Source of the DNA: Oegoconia quadripuncta
Lineage: Eukaryota; Arthropoda; Insecta; Lepidoptera; Autostichidae
Direction: 5' to 3'
DNA length: 64,000 nt
Assembly (NCBI GenBank): GCA_949316235.1
Contig: OX438748.1
Span: 32,482,836 to 32,546,835 of the forward strand
This document shows positions 11,950 to 24,800 of this stretch, piece by piece. Position 1 is the first letter of the stretch. Every line of letters starts with the position of its first letter. The notes below the pieces were generated by a model, which was not told the origin of the DNA, did no database searches, and worked only from the letters and a program-made list of their open reading frames with translations. The translations under genes and the position numbers were made by a program.

Positions 11950-12125
11950 TTAAGGGAAAAAATTAGGTAAGTGAAATAGATTGGCATAGGTAGTTAATAT
12001 TTTTTTTCAAAGTATCATCGAATAAAGCATTAATTGTGTCATTTGAGGGTCGCGTTTGTAGCCTATTCCATTTAAATTAATAAATAAAGAAAACTTGGAG
12101 AAAATATGAGTGTCATAAATTTGTT
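11950..12125 (+). mobile_element. MITE family C, left half
   Basis: It starts AGGTAAGTGAAATAGATTGG and keeps GGTCGCGTTTGTAGCCTATT and AAACTTGGAGAAAATATGAG of the internal sequence. The right inverted end is missing. Confidence 0.55.
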
Positions 12126-12513
12126 GTGTCGATAGTTTGAGATAAGATAGCTATTTGTTCTTTAGTAAGATTTCTGCGCGTGAGCTTCCCGTCGTTCGCT
12201 TTTTGACGTTCACTCATGACAGTTCAAAGCGATTAATGAAATCGTTTATAATCGAATTCTACGTTGGGGGATGTGTTGTATTCAAATGTGACTATTTATT
12301 AGGAGCATGTTAAATGTAAAAAAAAACAATAATCTAAAATATCTTTCCTAAGACAGTTGTTATACCTACTTTAAGTTTGTTAAGAAATATATCCACCTGT
12401 TTTTTGTACAACGATTTGTTTTATTATTAGTGTATATATTTTTTTATTATTATCATCATATCAGCCACAGGACGTCCACTGCTGAACATAGGCCTCCCCC
12501 CTAGAAAGCGGTC

Positions 12514-12703
12514 AGAGGGCGGAGTGTGGGCTGTGTTTCGATTTAATTTTACTACCGCGTTTACGTTTACGTGACGATTTGTATGGAGAAATGTGCAGCG
12601 TCTCTAGCGGATAGTTTGCAAAGCGATTTTTTTCATAGGGACTTTTTTCGTAAACGCGAACGCGATGGTAAAGTTAAAAACGAGACAAAACTCACACTGC
12701 ATC
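12514..12703 (+). mobile_element. MITE family E, full copy
   Basis: About 190 bp with inverted ends GGGCGGAGTGTG and CTCACACT. Arms of about 55 bp include ACTACCGCGTTTACGTTTAC and GCGAACGCGATGGTAAAGTT. The centre carries GCAGCGTCTCTAGCGGATAG. Three more copies are in the window. Confidence 0.75.
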
Positions 12704-13244
12704 CATTCCATCCATTTTTGGCGACAAAAATTCGGTCACCGAATGTCGGCCCTGGGCAGGCAGCTTTAGCGATGTTGATATCTTCTCGTACAGTTTGAAA
12801 GTGGTTTGAAATATAAGAGACCTTATATTTCATAAGAGACCTGTGGGCGAGCTGTTGTCAAACGAAGTGTGCATGTGGTGTGCATCATTTCAGCTCGGCT
12901 ACCGTGGAAGTCGACAATACATATGCAGCCGTACACAATCTCCTTCGTCATCTGTGATTAAAATCGATGATCGGAATCCAGATTATTAATGTACGAAGTA
13001 GGTTCGATCACAAAATGTCTAGATATTTTGAAATCAAGATCGTGATCAAGATTGAATGTATAAACACAGTATCGCCCTGCGCTTCTATGAAAATGGACGG
13101 TGTTGATTGCTTTTAGTAGATTTAAATGAGTTATACAATTCTCTGAATAACCACTGTTAACCCAGTGCCTTTTTCGAACCCTTTTCTTCAAAGTTAGGGA
13201 TACTACAGTTTTGGTTTAACTCGATATAAATCCATTAGAGTAGG

Positions 13245-13655
13245 CCTTTACCTATGAAATTGGAGTTTTTTTTCTTCGTTAATCATATGTACCAATTCCT
13301 GCGATTTTCAAAGCTATATCCAAATTTGTTATTTATTTGGAAAATGGAATATTGTTTCAAGGTTTCACATGAATGTTTTTTAATTTCTGGGCTAAATCAC
13401 ATAATAAAAAAAAATTGAACAGAGCTCTTTTCATGTGCTTCCCATAATAATTTCTTAGATTCGCTGAAACTTTTATAAAGCGGTTACTTTTAAAAATTAA
13501 CGCTGCCTATATTTAATGTTATCCGATAATACACACAAAGTTTAGCTAAATTTAGATTAGCCGTTCCCAAAAAAAAATCAATAATATTTGTATGGAGAAA
13601 ACAGTCTTAATTAAATTCTTCATACAAAACGCCAATTTCATAGGTAAGGACCTAT
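13245..13655. mobile_element. MITE family P, about 400 bp
   Basis: Inverted ends ACCTATGAAATTGGAGTTTT and AAAACGCCAATTTCATAGGT. A second copy, about 95% similar by eye, is at 52855-53257 next to the first exon of peptide B. Neither has an open frame of note. Confidence 0.7.
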
Positions 13656-13769
13656 TAACGCGGCGTTTACGATACTCGGACTGAAGAAATCAAGATTGAA
13701 TGCGTAATGGAGTGGCGCGATCTCGTGATCCGAGATTGATCGAGATTGTGTACGGGCTTGCCGTATAGG

Positions 13770-16550
13770 TATACTGGATACATCTAAAATCACATCCTTT
13801 TCCGTTTACCCTGCTTAAATACACAATTCGCATTGTTTTCATACGCGTCATTCATCGTTCACAACTAGCGTGTGAGCGATGACTGAACCTAAACGTAAGG
13901 CGCTCACACAAGCGTAATTATGGCAAGGTTTCATTGTACGCAAGACACACTACTGTAAAAGCGGCGACACTAGAACCTGTAATATTTTTCAATGATAAAT
14001 AATTCTCCATTGTTCTTATATTACCTTGTTCCTATACATATTACCTACGAATAGATAGGTAGGTACTTTAGTTAGCTAGATGAAAATTACGAATGAAGTA
14101 CCTACCTACGACGCATCTCTACGACGTTCATGCAGGTAGATAAGACTTCTCACCTAGGTCAATCGTCAACAGTATGTTTTGTAAACAAGAATATAATCTA
14201 AGTACTATTACTCATAAATATACGATTATATAACATGGCGCCTTGCCCACACTGCCACAAGTTGAAAAACAACTCGTCGGCCTTGGGAAGTACCTAAGTA
14301 CTTTATTTCATTCACTATATCTATTACTTCTAATGTACCTAAGTAACTATAACGATCCGCCCCGGTTTCGGTGCAGTGTACCGGTTGTATTATTCTACTC
14401 TTTGATGAACACTACTACAGCTATAATACAAAAAATCAGAAAAATGTTACGAGTTGTAACATGTAGGTATACCTATATCCACGATATAATTGGTATTTTT
14501 ACGGAAAGTACAGATTTATTTCATGTTTTTCTTAAAAAAACGGGTAATTCAATAAATTGTTATGAGAATTGGAAGCTCTATGGCCAGGTTCCTAAGCCTG
14601 TTCTAATAAAAAACAGTAGTTGGAATTCTATGCCTATACTCCCACCCACAGAGAGAAAAAATATTTTCGCAAATACAGACTAAATATCATAGCTAACATG
14701 ACATGGCGCACATTATTGGATGCGGAATTTAATAGAGAACAAGTTCAAACACAGTCCAAAGGAATTGGAACTCTATAATCATTACAATTGAGAGTTGAAA
14801 GTCGAGTGTACCGCCGACACCGATCGGTGTTCGCGTGCGTTGAAGGTATAAAAGTATTTTGGACACCGATCGGTGTTCGCGTCCGCCTAAAGGTTAAAGA
14901 TTTGGGGTTAATCCCAAGAGGTATTCTGTCTTCTCCTCTGTCAGATTATTATCGTTTTGTGGATGTAAGTTGGTACCAAACGAATCATTTATTGTAGTAA
15001 GTACCTACCTAGTGATAGTGATTGTTTTGGAGTAGGTACTGTTCAACTGACTTAGTCACAAGTGACTCAAAGTTTCTAAAACGAAAGTGAAAAAAAAGAT
15101 AAAAAGCAACATAAGTAGGTATATACGCCCGAAAGACTGTACCTCCTTCCTGAAGCAGTCTAGTAAAAAATCCCAACGTTTAATTACATTTTTATGTAAT
15201 TGACACCAAATCTTATTAAGTATATTTTATTTATCAGGTCTAGAAGAAGTTATGCATCCTCACGCGTTTGTCAATAGACAACAAACAAACATAGATGGGA
15301 AAACTAGAAGGTATGTATGGCATGAGACGTAGTAGTAACATGTTATAAATTATACAACGCAAAATGTTTGTAACCTCTGCGAGTGCATTGATAATTTCGT
15401 TTACAAACAAGATCATTCGTTTATAAATAGAGACACAGGTACTAAAATAGTACTATTCTCACTTTCTCTACCTCTCGTAAAATATATTCTGAATCACAAT
15501 CTTAAACAAACAACAACATTTTAAATAATTGCACTGGAAAAAATTGGCAAAAAACCGACTTTAGTAAGGCTTCCAGAGTGCATCATCAGGTCTTTGAGTC
15601 ATGTGCCATAATGATATGACACATTTGTAGTACTGCAGCACACACTTTCTTTGTATTTTCATTTGTGTGTATATTTCATTTTTTTGTGTTGCTTTATCCA
15701 TCTTCACTAAAATATCTGAGACCAGGCTAGCGGAATACCTTACCTACGGTTTCAATAAAAAAAAAAAGTCCACAAATGTCGGAAGGGCTGAATTTATTGT
15801 GCTAGAAGAACACGATATAAAAAGCCATAAAAAATATCGGTAAGTATGTCGGAGATATTGCGAAACCGAAAAATAGCGACCTAAGTATATACCAATGATA
15901 AAAAGGTACGAAACAAATAATAACGATAAATATTTACATAGGTCCACCTTTTGGACCAATAACCCTTATGGGTACATTACACTACGTCATGTCACTTTTG
16001 TATGGTATGTATGACACTATCCATGCGTTTCTTATCATCTACGTGCAAACAACTCGATAAGTGATAGCTATTCGAGAAAATGCGTAGCTAACTAAGATTG
16101 TATGTCTTGTATATATCGAGATAGTGGAAAGGTTTACATACCTACCGTCAGATTTAGAGTTAAGTATTCTATTAATAAGACCAAGAGTAAAATTACACAA
16201 TGAAGTCCAGACAAGAAAAAATAATGCTGATTGTATGTAAGTAGTTTCAAAATTAAGAATTTTGAATAATCCAAAGAGTTCCTATACTATTTACAAGAAT
16301 AATCATTTAACTTCATACTTAAACGGTATTACCTACACGCTGGTACACGACAAGAATAGCCCATGTACCTATGTAACGAATGATTTGTGGATGAAAAAGC
16401 CGAAAGCAGAAACTTTGACTTAGGAACTTTGTTTAGACTAGTTAAAACGGTCGATTTTCAAAAATAAGTTGAATTCTTTGTTGCACATTGTAACAATACG
16501 AATTTACCAAAATCCTTTTGTTATTGTTCACTCACACTATTAAAAAATAA
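13770..16550. other. No gene supported; unique AT-rich DNA
   Basis: An open frame at 14243-14683 (146 codons) has no domain or signal and mixes rare codons; I do not call it a gene. A 21-base direct repeat, each copy holding ACACCGATCGGTGT, is at 14816-14836 and 14862-14882. Nothing else is recognised. Confidence 0.4.
14816..14882. repeat. Two direct copies of a palindromic site
   Basis: GACACCGATCGGTGTTCGCGT occurs at 14816 and again at 14862, start to start 46 bp. The core ACACCGATCGGTGT is a perfect 14-bp palindrome, the form expected of a dimer binding site. No gene nearby explains it. Confidence 0.6.
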
Positions 16551-16629
16551 CATAAGCTGGTAGTAGTGGGAGTACCTCCACGAGGTCCAGGCAGAAACTG
16601 GTTAAAACTCCTAATCATTAGAAGCTGAT

Positions 16630-16820
16630 ATTAAGCCGTTGCACCACTGATTGTAGTAGTGCTAGATGTGGGTATAGGAAGGCCTCTTCCTTCTCCTCCA
16701 TTTGCCACAATTGCAAAGGAAGTTGCACAAATAGTATTTTCATGTTGGAGGACAACGATGATGACGACGACGGTGGGGATGATGTAGCAGAAGTAGTAGT
16801 CTGCGTTCCATCATTGTGAT
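16630..16820 (+). pseudogene. Cysteine-rich C-terminal remnant, probably of a mobile element
   Basis: A plus-strand frame reads CSSARCGYRKASSFSSICHN and continues CKGSCTNS, then an acidic run of six Asp and a stop. I recall C-x-C-R-K-x-x-L-x-C-S-x-x-C tails from insect mobile-element-related proteins, but cannot name the element. Upstream codons contain stops. Confidence 0.35.
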
Positions 16821-16899
16821 AACGGTTCGACAGATGAGAAGATAGAAGAAGATGCAAACGCTGAGAAAACGCAACCAGGCCCGTCACGCCCAAAGAGGC

Positions 16900-18480
16900 G
16901 GCGAGTGATTCAATTATTCATATTTAATAATAATTGTTAAATATTATATGGATAGGAGGAACATTTTTTCAATTAGATATTATTCCTTCTCGCCTTAGGG
17001 GCAGATGATATTTATTTGTTTTACCAGTTTACAACTGCAACTTCTGGCTGCAATTTATGGCTGTTTAAATTTGCCGCATCAAGGATCTGAAATGATTTAC
17101 CTCCATCTGTGCGGAGCTCGTTATCGGTTTCACTTTCTACATTCAGATTCCGATGCTCAAACGGCTGTTGTTACAGCAGTCCGATGTTGTGGTGACTCGC
17201 TGTTGAGTATCCAATTTGAGAGTGATTATTGATTTAATGTGTACATTCCTCATATATAGACATCAAATTTAACTCAATAACAGCTGTTTATTATATGCGT
17301 GACTTGAGTTCATTAGTACGTAAGAGATATTCAGATACGGTCTACCAGGCGGCATTTTTGTGTGGATTAGAATCCCAACGTCTAATGACCTTCCAATGTA
17401 CGATGGTTGCTTGATCAACGTGTGGTGGACTGTACACACAGATTACCCCCAGTACATAATTGCAGGCTGTGGCTGAAAATCAGAGACCGCTGCTTCCCAG
17501 CCTCCATATGCTGAGCTACAGACCTTTTTGTCATAATTACAAAGTCATTTTATATTTTAGTTTTTAATGTTTTTTGGGCAAATAAAGATTTTTATTTATT
17601 TATACGCATCCTGATATCTAGTACCGCACCTAAGAAAAGTTATGAAGCCATGTATTAGGTACGTATGACAGAAAACGGAGTGTAGAACACATTTCTGAAA
17701 TCGACTATATTTCGAAGCTCATACGAGTAGCTAGGTAAAGATTGGAGATAGATAAAAAGTGTAAATGCCAAAGTTGTAGAGAATTTTATCAGGTTTCATT
17801 ATATAGTACAACAAAATTCGTACGACGCATCGTTTTAGAGATGTAAGCAAAAAAACCAAAAAACGGTACCTTTGTGCCGCCGTCCCCATTGGGCTCACTG
17901 GACTTTTAGTACCTATACCTATTCTCTTGGTCGATTACTTTGTGTAGTTTCAAAGTAGGTAGGTACTTAAAACAGCACGCAACCCACAGAGCACTGGCTG
18001 ATTGGTCTGCGAGTGAACTTGCTAGGGTAGCCAAGTATCTTACTTACATAATAAATTACTAAGGTCTTCTAATAAGTCGAACGTGCTGTTTATAGGTTTG
18101 TGGGTTGTGTGTGATACAGTCATTTATTTTACACGGAAGTTCGAGGTTGGATACTTGGAACAGTTTCAAAACACGATCATACGATGTTTATTTACAAATC
18201 GTGCGATTGTAATGAATGGCGAGTTGGAGGTGTGGCCAACATCGTCAGCCCGCGCACTCACTAATCGCGAATAATTCGCAAACATGTTTTTTTACTGTTA
18301 TAAAACCTGCTAGCAGCTTAACATTCGCTTAGTTTGACTTCAATTCTCGCACAATAAAAGTCCAACTTATTTACTAAGGAAGTGATATTACGTGTTCAAA
18401 GATATTTATAGTGAAGTGAAAGTGAACGAACCCAAATTGGGGATTGGATTTGTTTGTTTGTTATGTTTTTGCTGATGTTG
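16900..18480. other. No gene found; LINE/SINE-like 3' end at 17390-17595
   Basis: The segment 17435-17595 has CACACAGATTACCCCCAGTA (shared with 2595-2615) and ends TTTTTGGGCAAATAAAGATT with a TTTATTTATTTAT tail, like a retroposon 3' end. The rest is unassigned DNA upstream of the phospholipase gene. Confidence 0.4.
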
Positions 18481-18500
18481 GTAGCGCTGATCGCACGATT

Positions 18501-18515
18501 TGACGTCACACGTCA
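18501..18515 (+). promoter_or_regulatory. CRE-like site upstream of the phospholipase gene
   Basis: A perfect palindromic TGACGTCA at 18501-18508 is followed at once by a second half site, CACGTCA. It lies about 316 bases upstream of the ATG, in a stretch where I recognise no repeat, so it may sit in the promoter. CREB/ATF-type bZIP proteins bind this sequence. A single 8-bp match is weak evidence. Confidence 0.3.
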
Positions 18516-18823
18516 TTGATTTATTTATATTTTTCTGTCTGATATATTTGCCAAGGTTTTACGCAAAAATGATAGTAGAAATGTGGCCGTGATGTTATGC
18601 GACGAATAAGCGAAGATATCTAATTGTTCAAACCTTTAATATACATCACTTCTCGTCGTATCAGGAGAGTAAAGTGGCATAAGTGACTTCCTGTGTTTGT
18701 GTATCTAAACACTGCAATTAACGGCTTAGAAACTTAGGAATTCCGACTCTTATATATTAATAATATATTCACTTGTAATATATAACTATTTTGTGCCGAA
18801 ATAGTGAGAAAAAGTGTGTTAAA

Positions 18824-21800
18824 ATGTCTTCATTGGGCGGCCAATGGAGAGTGATCCGACACTATCTTTCTATTAGCAATTTGAACGCTGAAGTTGAGAA
18901 ACTAGTACAAAAAATTAAGCCTGCGACGCCTGAACAATGGGACAGTAAGTTCATGTATTTTTCTTTAAATTTGTCTACAGTGAAATTGGTTAAACTCAGT
19001 GCTTTTTCTATCAATAATTGAAAACAACATCTAGCAATAACAGAAGACAGTTTAATTAATTGTTCTGAACAATTGTAATTGCCTTCATTGTGCATGACTG
19101 CCTGAACAATTGCTAATATAATTTAATTTGTGGACATATTGTCTTGGATAAAAATAACAATTGAACTTCAATGAACCTGATCGTGAGCAATACAATGACA
19201 TAAAACAACATTATAAATAAACCATGAATCACAAATGTCTTTCGTAAGAGATTGGTAAGTTTGGTTTAGTGTTGTGTTATCTCTATAGTATTGGGTTGTA
19301 GGGGGTGAATCCTTTCTATGTCACGGAAATTAAGTTTTTTAATAAGATAAACTTGAAAATTTGCTAAAAAAACTTGAATTGCAAAGCATGGATTGGAGGT
19401 CAAGCTGAACATGTTCCTAGGAACATTCGCATCTGTAGAGATGCAATAAAATACTTGATTTATATAAAAAAAATTTGGTTCTCTTAGAGAGTATGGTATT
19501 TCTTAACCCGAATTAAAATTTTTCCTTCAAAAAGTTTGATGAAAAGGAAGATGTGTGTCAAAAATAATAAAATAAACAATAAACAATATTTTATTGAACC
19601 ATAATAAATTACACAACTCGTTGAAGCTTTGTTGTCTGTGGTAGTTAAAAACTGTGTTACAGACAACAATGTCTTCCCCATATATTTTGTACAATAAGTA
19701 AATTTGGTAGGTACTCGTATTTGCCAATTATGTTTGCCATCTAAAGGTGTAGAGAGTTTGGTAAGTATATAAATAATAATAATAAACTTTAAGTTTTTAT
19801 GTACTTGTTTGTGATAAAAATATACTACACCTCCAAGGGAGAAGTTAGGGGCATAATTGAGGTCCAGTCTAGATAGGCTCCAAAACAATGATAAAAAAAT
19901 CTTATCAAAAAAGGAATAATATTTTATTCTTATATTACAAGGCTGTTTACCACAAAAACCTTAAACAAGTCTCAAACAAGAGCATTACATATTACATATT
20001 GCAGGGGTTATCAGAAAAATCTAGACCCAGGTGGGCATGTTATGGCCCCCATTGTCCCTATGGATCCACCCTTTTACACTCCCAGATAATTAACCGCCTC
20101 GTAGTTTAATTCTCGTTCTGATTGAAACCCATTTTATTTTGCCTTTATATGAAATATAGGCTACCTAGTACACAATAGACTTGGTTATGAACTCAAGTAA
20201 GTAACATAATATTAAGTTGCTAAACTTGTCATTTTTAATATGAACATTCAAAACTGTTTTGTAGTTTCTCTGGCTGTAAGTGTACATATTTCAATAAAGG
20301 TTCATAGTGATTAAACTTAAAATTGCAAGAGTTAATGTAGCTGTCACATATTGACTGTCAGACATACATGCCACAAACTAGATGTGTTTTGCAACCTTGG
20401 TTGTTAAGTAAGAATGTTCCTCATTAGTTTTATTTAAACAATTGCTCCATTTCAATACATTCTCATGTTCTACAATAACAGTATTGGTTTTGAAGAAATT
20501 GTAGAATCCGTGGTGTACTATTTTCATTTCATTTATGTAAACAATGATTATTTTGAAATTCACACTCTCCTATGTTTTTAAATAGATTATGAAGTAGTTA
20601 TGTATGGAATAGTTTCATGAAGCAACTATTACTGTCCGAAAACACAGATCACATTGTCTCTTTACAAATTTTGTAAGCAAGGCATTGACAGGAAAAAAAT
20701 TAAGCTGAACATATGTAATTATTTGATTATGAATAGTTTTTAGTCTCCCCATTGTTGCCAATAATGAGTTAAGAATCTTCTAATTACAACTCAATTTATG
20801 AATTTTGCAGATCTAATACGAAGATTCGAGAAGGCAGTGTCAGCGCGTCTCTCTCAAGGCGTAAAAGAAATAGAAAGCACCAAAGATGTAGACCAGAAAT
20901 CAGCACATACTGTAAAAGCCACTACAATTGAAGAGACAACCAGGGAGAAGGTGGCGACTAGAGAGAAACCAGAGAAATCAGAAGAGAGGATAAGCCAGGA
21001 GGGTTTGACGGTTGGGTCCGAAGTCAAAGAAATTACCATGGAAGGGTTATTACAAGGGTTGAAATTGAAAAAGGATCTGCATTTTGGAAAAATTTCCGAA
21101 CCAAGTTGGAAATCAAGCAAGCCTATAATTACAAAGGTAAAGCAATTAACTTTTTATCACGTGGCAGGGTTCCATTTGCTTTTCCTGAGTTCCAAGATAA
21201 AAATTAGATGCATATGGAGTAATTGTTTTTAGACATTTATGATAATAGAGGAATGAGGGCGATTAGCATAGGGGATATTGTCACGATTCAATCCATGATT
21301 GAAAAAATTCAATAACAAAATAGAAGTTTAAAATATCTAAAATACGCCATTGCATGTTTTCAAGGACTCAGAATTATATAATATAACATTGTGAAATTTC
21401 AAATTGATTGATTTTTCAATGAATTTGCGTACCAAAAATCGCTTTCCTAGATTCGTTTACATGCAAGTCTATCTATAAAAACCGTGTTAAAAATTGCTGG
21501 GATAGTACACGGCTTCAGATTGTGATTGTAGTCTTCACATAAGGCTACACAAAATATCACAACTATGGAAAGATATCACAGTTATAATCTTTTGACATAT
21601 AGACGTCTGGATGTAGGTACAACTTCTGTTTTAGCCATTTGGCTTAACCCTAAAAATGTGCTGCTCTGATATTTACATTATACACTGGTTCACAAAAGGA
21701 TCTATGTATAAACATTACATAACAATGTATGTACATTTTATTACACAAGCACTGATTTGCATAGTAAGTGATTTGTTATCTAATGGCTTTATTCACAGAG

Positions 21801-24800
21801 AGAATTAAGCTAGTACTCCTTTGTTCTATTTCGCATTACATGACTTGGATATAATATGTTTGTTGATTAATTAATGATTTAATATTTAATACTTAAAAAA
21901 TTAAAATAAAATAATTAAAAATACCAAAGGTATGTACACAAAAGTATAAGTAAATAAACAAAATACAATTGCGGCAAAAACAAAAAAAACACTTATAGAT
22001 TGTGACACAGATAAAGGTCATGCTGTTATCTCTTTCGGCCTACTATTGGTCTGTATCATGCAATATAAAACTGAACATTGATAAATTCGCGATAACGTCA
22101 AGAAATGAAAGTAGGTATTGTATCAAATACGCACATTCATATGTAAACAATGTTATTATAGTAGACGCATTACGAACTGAGTCGTCGGGCCATAAACGTC
22201 AATAACGATAGGAATGTGCAACGCAATGCAGTTCGTTATCGATAAAGCTACCTGCGTACGCGCTGTCGATGAGTCACTGTGACCCTCATTAGCACTCTGA
22301 CTCCTGATTGGTCGTTACGATGCGCCGTTAGGGTTGTTGTTTTGCTATAAATGTAATTAATGTAATGAAATGTACACAGTCACCTTTGACACTTTCTTGT
22401 GCACAATGGAGAATTTATTTTCTAACGTGGGTTTGAATAAATTAAAAGGTGATATCAACGCTCTAGCTCGGACTGTAATTCACAACGTGTTCCTGTCTTT
22501 CAACGAATTGAAAAGTGATCCCGAGAAAATAAGTTTACTCAACTTCAATAAACCACGTGACATGGCAGCGCTATTTTGTGGAGTTAGTAGAGCGACCGTG
22601 GACCGCATAAAGACAGAAGTCACCCAATCGGGCAGCCCGAATATACCGAGAGCAAATTATAAGAAACCTGCGACTGTCACCGATATAGACAGTTTTGATA
22701 TAAGTGTACTGCGACGCACGATTGATTCATTTTATGACAACGGAGAGTATCCATCCGTGACTAAAATTTTAGAAAAATACCGAGAACAGATGCCTGATTT
22801 TAAGTGCGGGTATTCTTCAATGAGAAAAATTTTAAAGAAAGTTGGCTTTAAATATAAGCAAAATGCCGAAGGACGGAAGTATTTAATGGAAAGAATCGAC
22901 ATAGTCTGTGCCAGAATGGACTTTTTAAGAAAACTGGACATGCTCAGAAAAACAAATGATCAACGGCCACGATTTTATCTTGACGAGACATGGGTTAATC
23001 AAAACCACTCAAGAAAACGCATGTGGCTTGGAAACAATGATGAAGGTGGTTTCAAGAATCAGCCCGTAGGAAAGGGCCAGAGATTAATTGTTTGCCATGC
23101 CGGCTCTGGAAAGACTGGCTTTGTTCCGGAGGCAAAGTTAATCTTTAAAGCCGTTAAATCCAAGGACGCTGACTACCATACTGAAATGGATGGTAACACA
23201 TACACAGAATGGTTTTCTGATTTATTAAATGTGCTTGAAGAACCTTCTGTCATAGTCATCGATAACGCCAGCTACCATTCGATGCAACTGGAACGGATAC
23301 CCACATCGTCTACAAAAAAAAGTGACATTCAAGAATGGTTGACAAAGAAGAACATTTCTTTTTTGAATACAGATATAAAGGAAGAATTGTTAAGAAAAGT
23401 GAAAGCTAGTAACCCGAAGAAGATTTATGCCTTAGATCAGCTGGCAAACGAACGGGGTCATGAAGTGATAAGACTGCCACCATATCATTGTCAATATAAC
23501 CCCATCGAACTCATCTGGGCTCAAGTCAAAGGAGAAGTTGCTGCAAATAACCATACATTCAAGATTGCAGATGTTGAAATCCTTCTCCACAAGGCTATAG
23601 ATAATGTTACGCAAGAAGATTGGGCCAAATGTGTGAAGCATGCCGAGGAGCTCCAGGACAAAGACTTACAGAAAGCCATTTTAAGAGACGAAGCCCCGCC
23701 ACTGATAATAAATCTACAGGAAGATGACACAGATGATGAAGATTCGGATGAGGATGAATAATTAATAATCCCCTAGGGATATTTTTTATTTATTAATTTA
23801 TTGCAAAAAACGGCCCTTTTCAGGGCCACAACACGATCTACAGTGTTTCATTCGATCAACACGATCTATAATTATTGTATATATGCACCTCGACCACTCT
23901 TACGCACATCACTATGCCGCTCTATTGTTATGGACGTATTTCTATAGGTGCGAGCGAGATAGACAGATAAAAATGATTTATGGCCCGACGACTCAGTTCG
24001 TAATGCGTCTACTATAGTAGCTATACTCGTATTATCGTAATTGGTAGAAAAAGTAGGCAAGTAATCAGTCCTGTGGCTCCCTCATTGGATAAAATAAGAT
24101 TGTTTTTTTAAATACAGAATAAATCAAAAAAGTAGCATGGACCTGCACTCGAAACGCCTAATAGCTAAAGTAATACCTAGATAGTTTTAAAAAATATAAT
24201 AAACTATCTTTCCGCCCGCGGCTTCGCCCGTGTTGAATAAATTTATCGGGGTATGTTTACTTTGTTTATCCCGCGAGAACTACCCACTTTATCAGGGTAA
24301 ACACATCCTATGGCTTCCAGGGTATTAGACGTATTATATTATTATTATATTTGACGACCTGTTTGGTGTAGTGGTAGTGGTTAGCAACTCTGACCACTAT
24401 ACCAAAAGTTGCGGGTTCGAATCCCGCTAGGGGCATATGTTTGTGTGATGAATACGGACATGGGGTACACATGTAGTTATGGATGTTTTCATTTATAATA
24501 AGTATTTATTTACAAAACAAAAATGTATTTATGTAGTATATGAACCATTTGGTATCCACAACACAAGCCTATAGTTGCTTACTGTGGAACTAGATGGCGC
24601 TGTGTGTATGTCTAAGGATATTTATTATTATTATTATTATATCCAGGGTCCTACCTATATACCAAATTTAATCCAAATCCGTTTCGCCGTGATTGAGCAA
24701 AGATCAAATAAACAAACAAACATCCAAACTTTCGCATTTATAATATTAGTTAGATAGATAATACAATTTTTAACTCCTCATTATTTCAGACTTCAATCCA

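Larger units (their letters stand above)
22157..24016 (+). mobile_element. Complete Tc1/mariner-superfamily transposon (Sailor/DD82E-like) in phospholipase intron 2
   Basis: The element is bounded by identical inverted repeats (22157-22196 and 23977-24016, 40 bp counting the TA at each end) and carries one long intact transposase frame. The TA dinucleotides fit the TA target of the IS630/Tc1/mariner superfamily. It is inserted in the sense orientation in intron 2 of the phospholipase gene. Equal TIRs plus an unbroken 463-codon frame suggest a recent arrival. About 210 bp of 5' and 215 bp of 3' non-coding sequence separate the frame from the TIRs. Confidence 0.9.

Noticed and set aside
12927..13763. 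Possible larger inverted repeat around MITE P (CCCGTACACAATCTC at both ends)
   Set aside because: Only about 15 bp of clear end match plus a shared AAGATTGAATG; too weak to call an element.
14243..14683. 146-codon open frame
   Set aside because: No domain, signal peptide or splice partner; the composition is that of AT-rich chance frames.
22732..23730. Several minus-strand frames within the transposase
   Set aside because: Antisense shadows of the intact 463-codon transposase.
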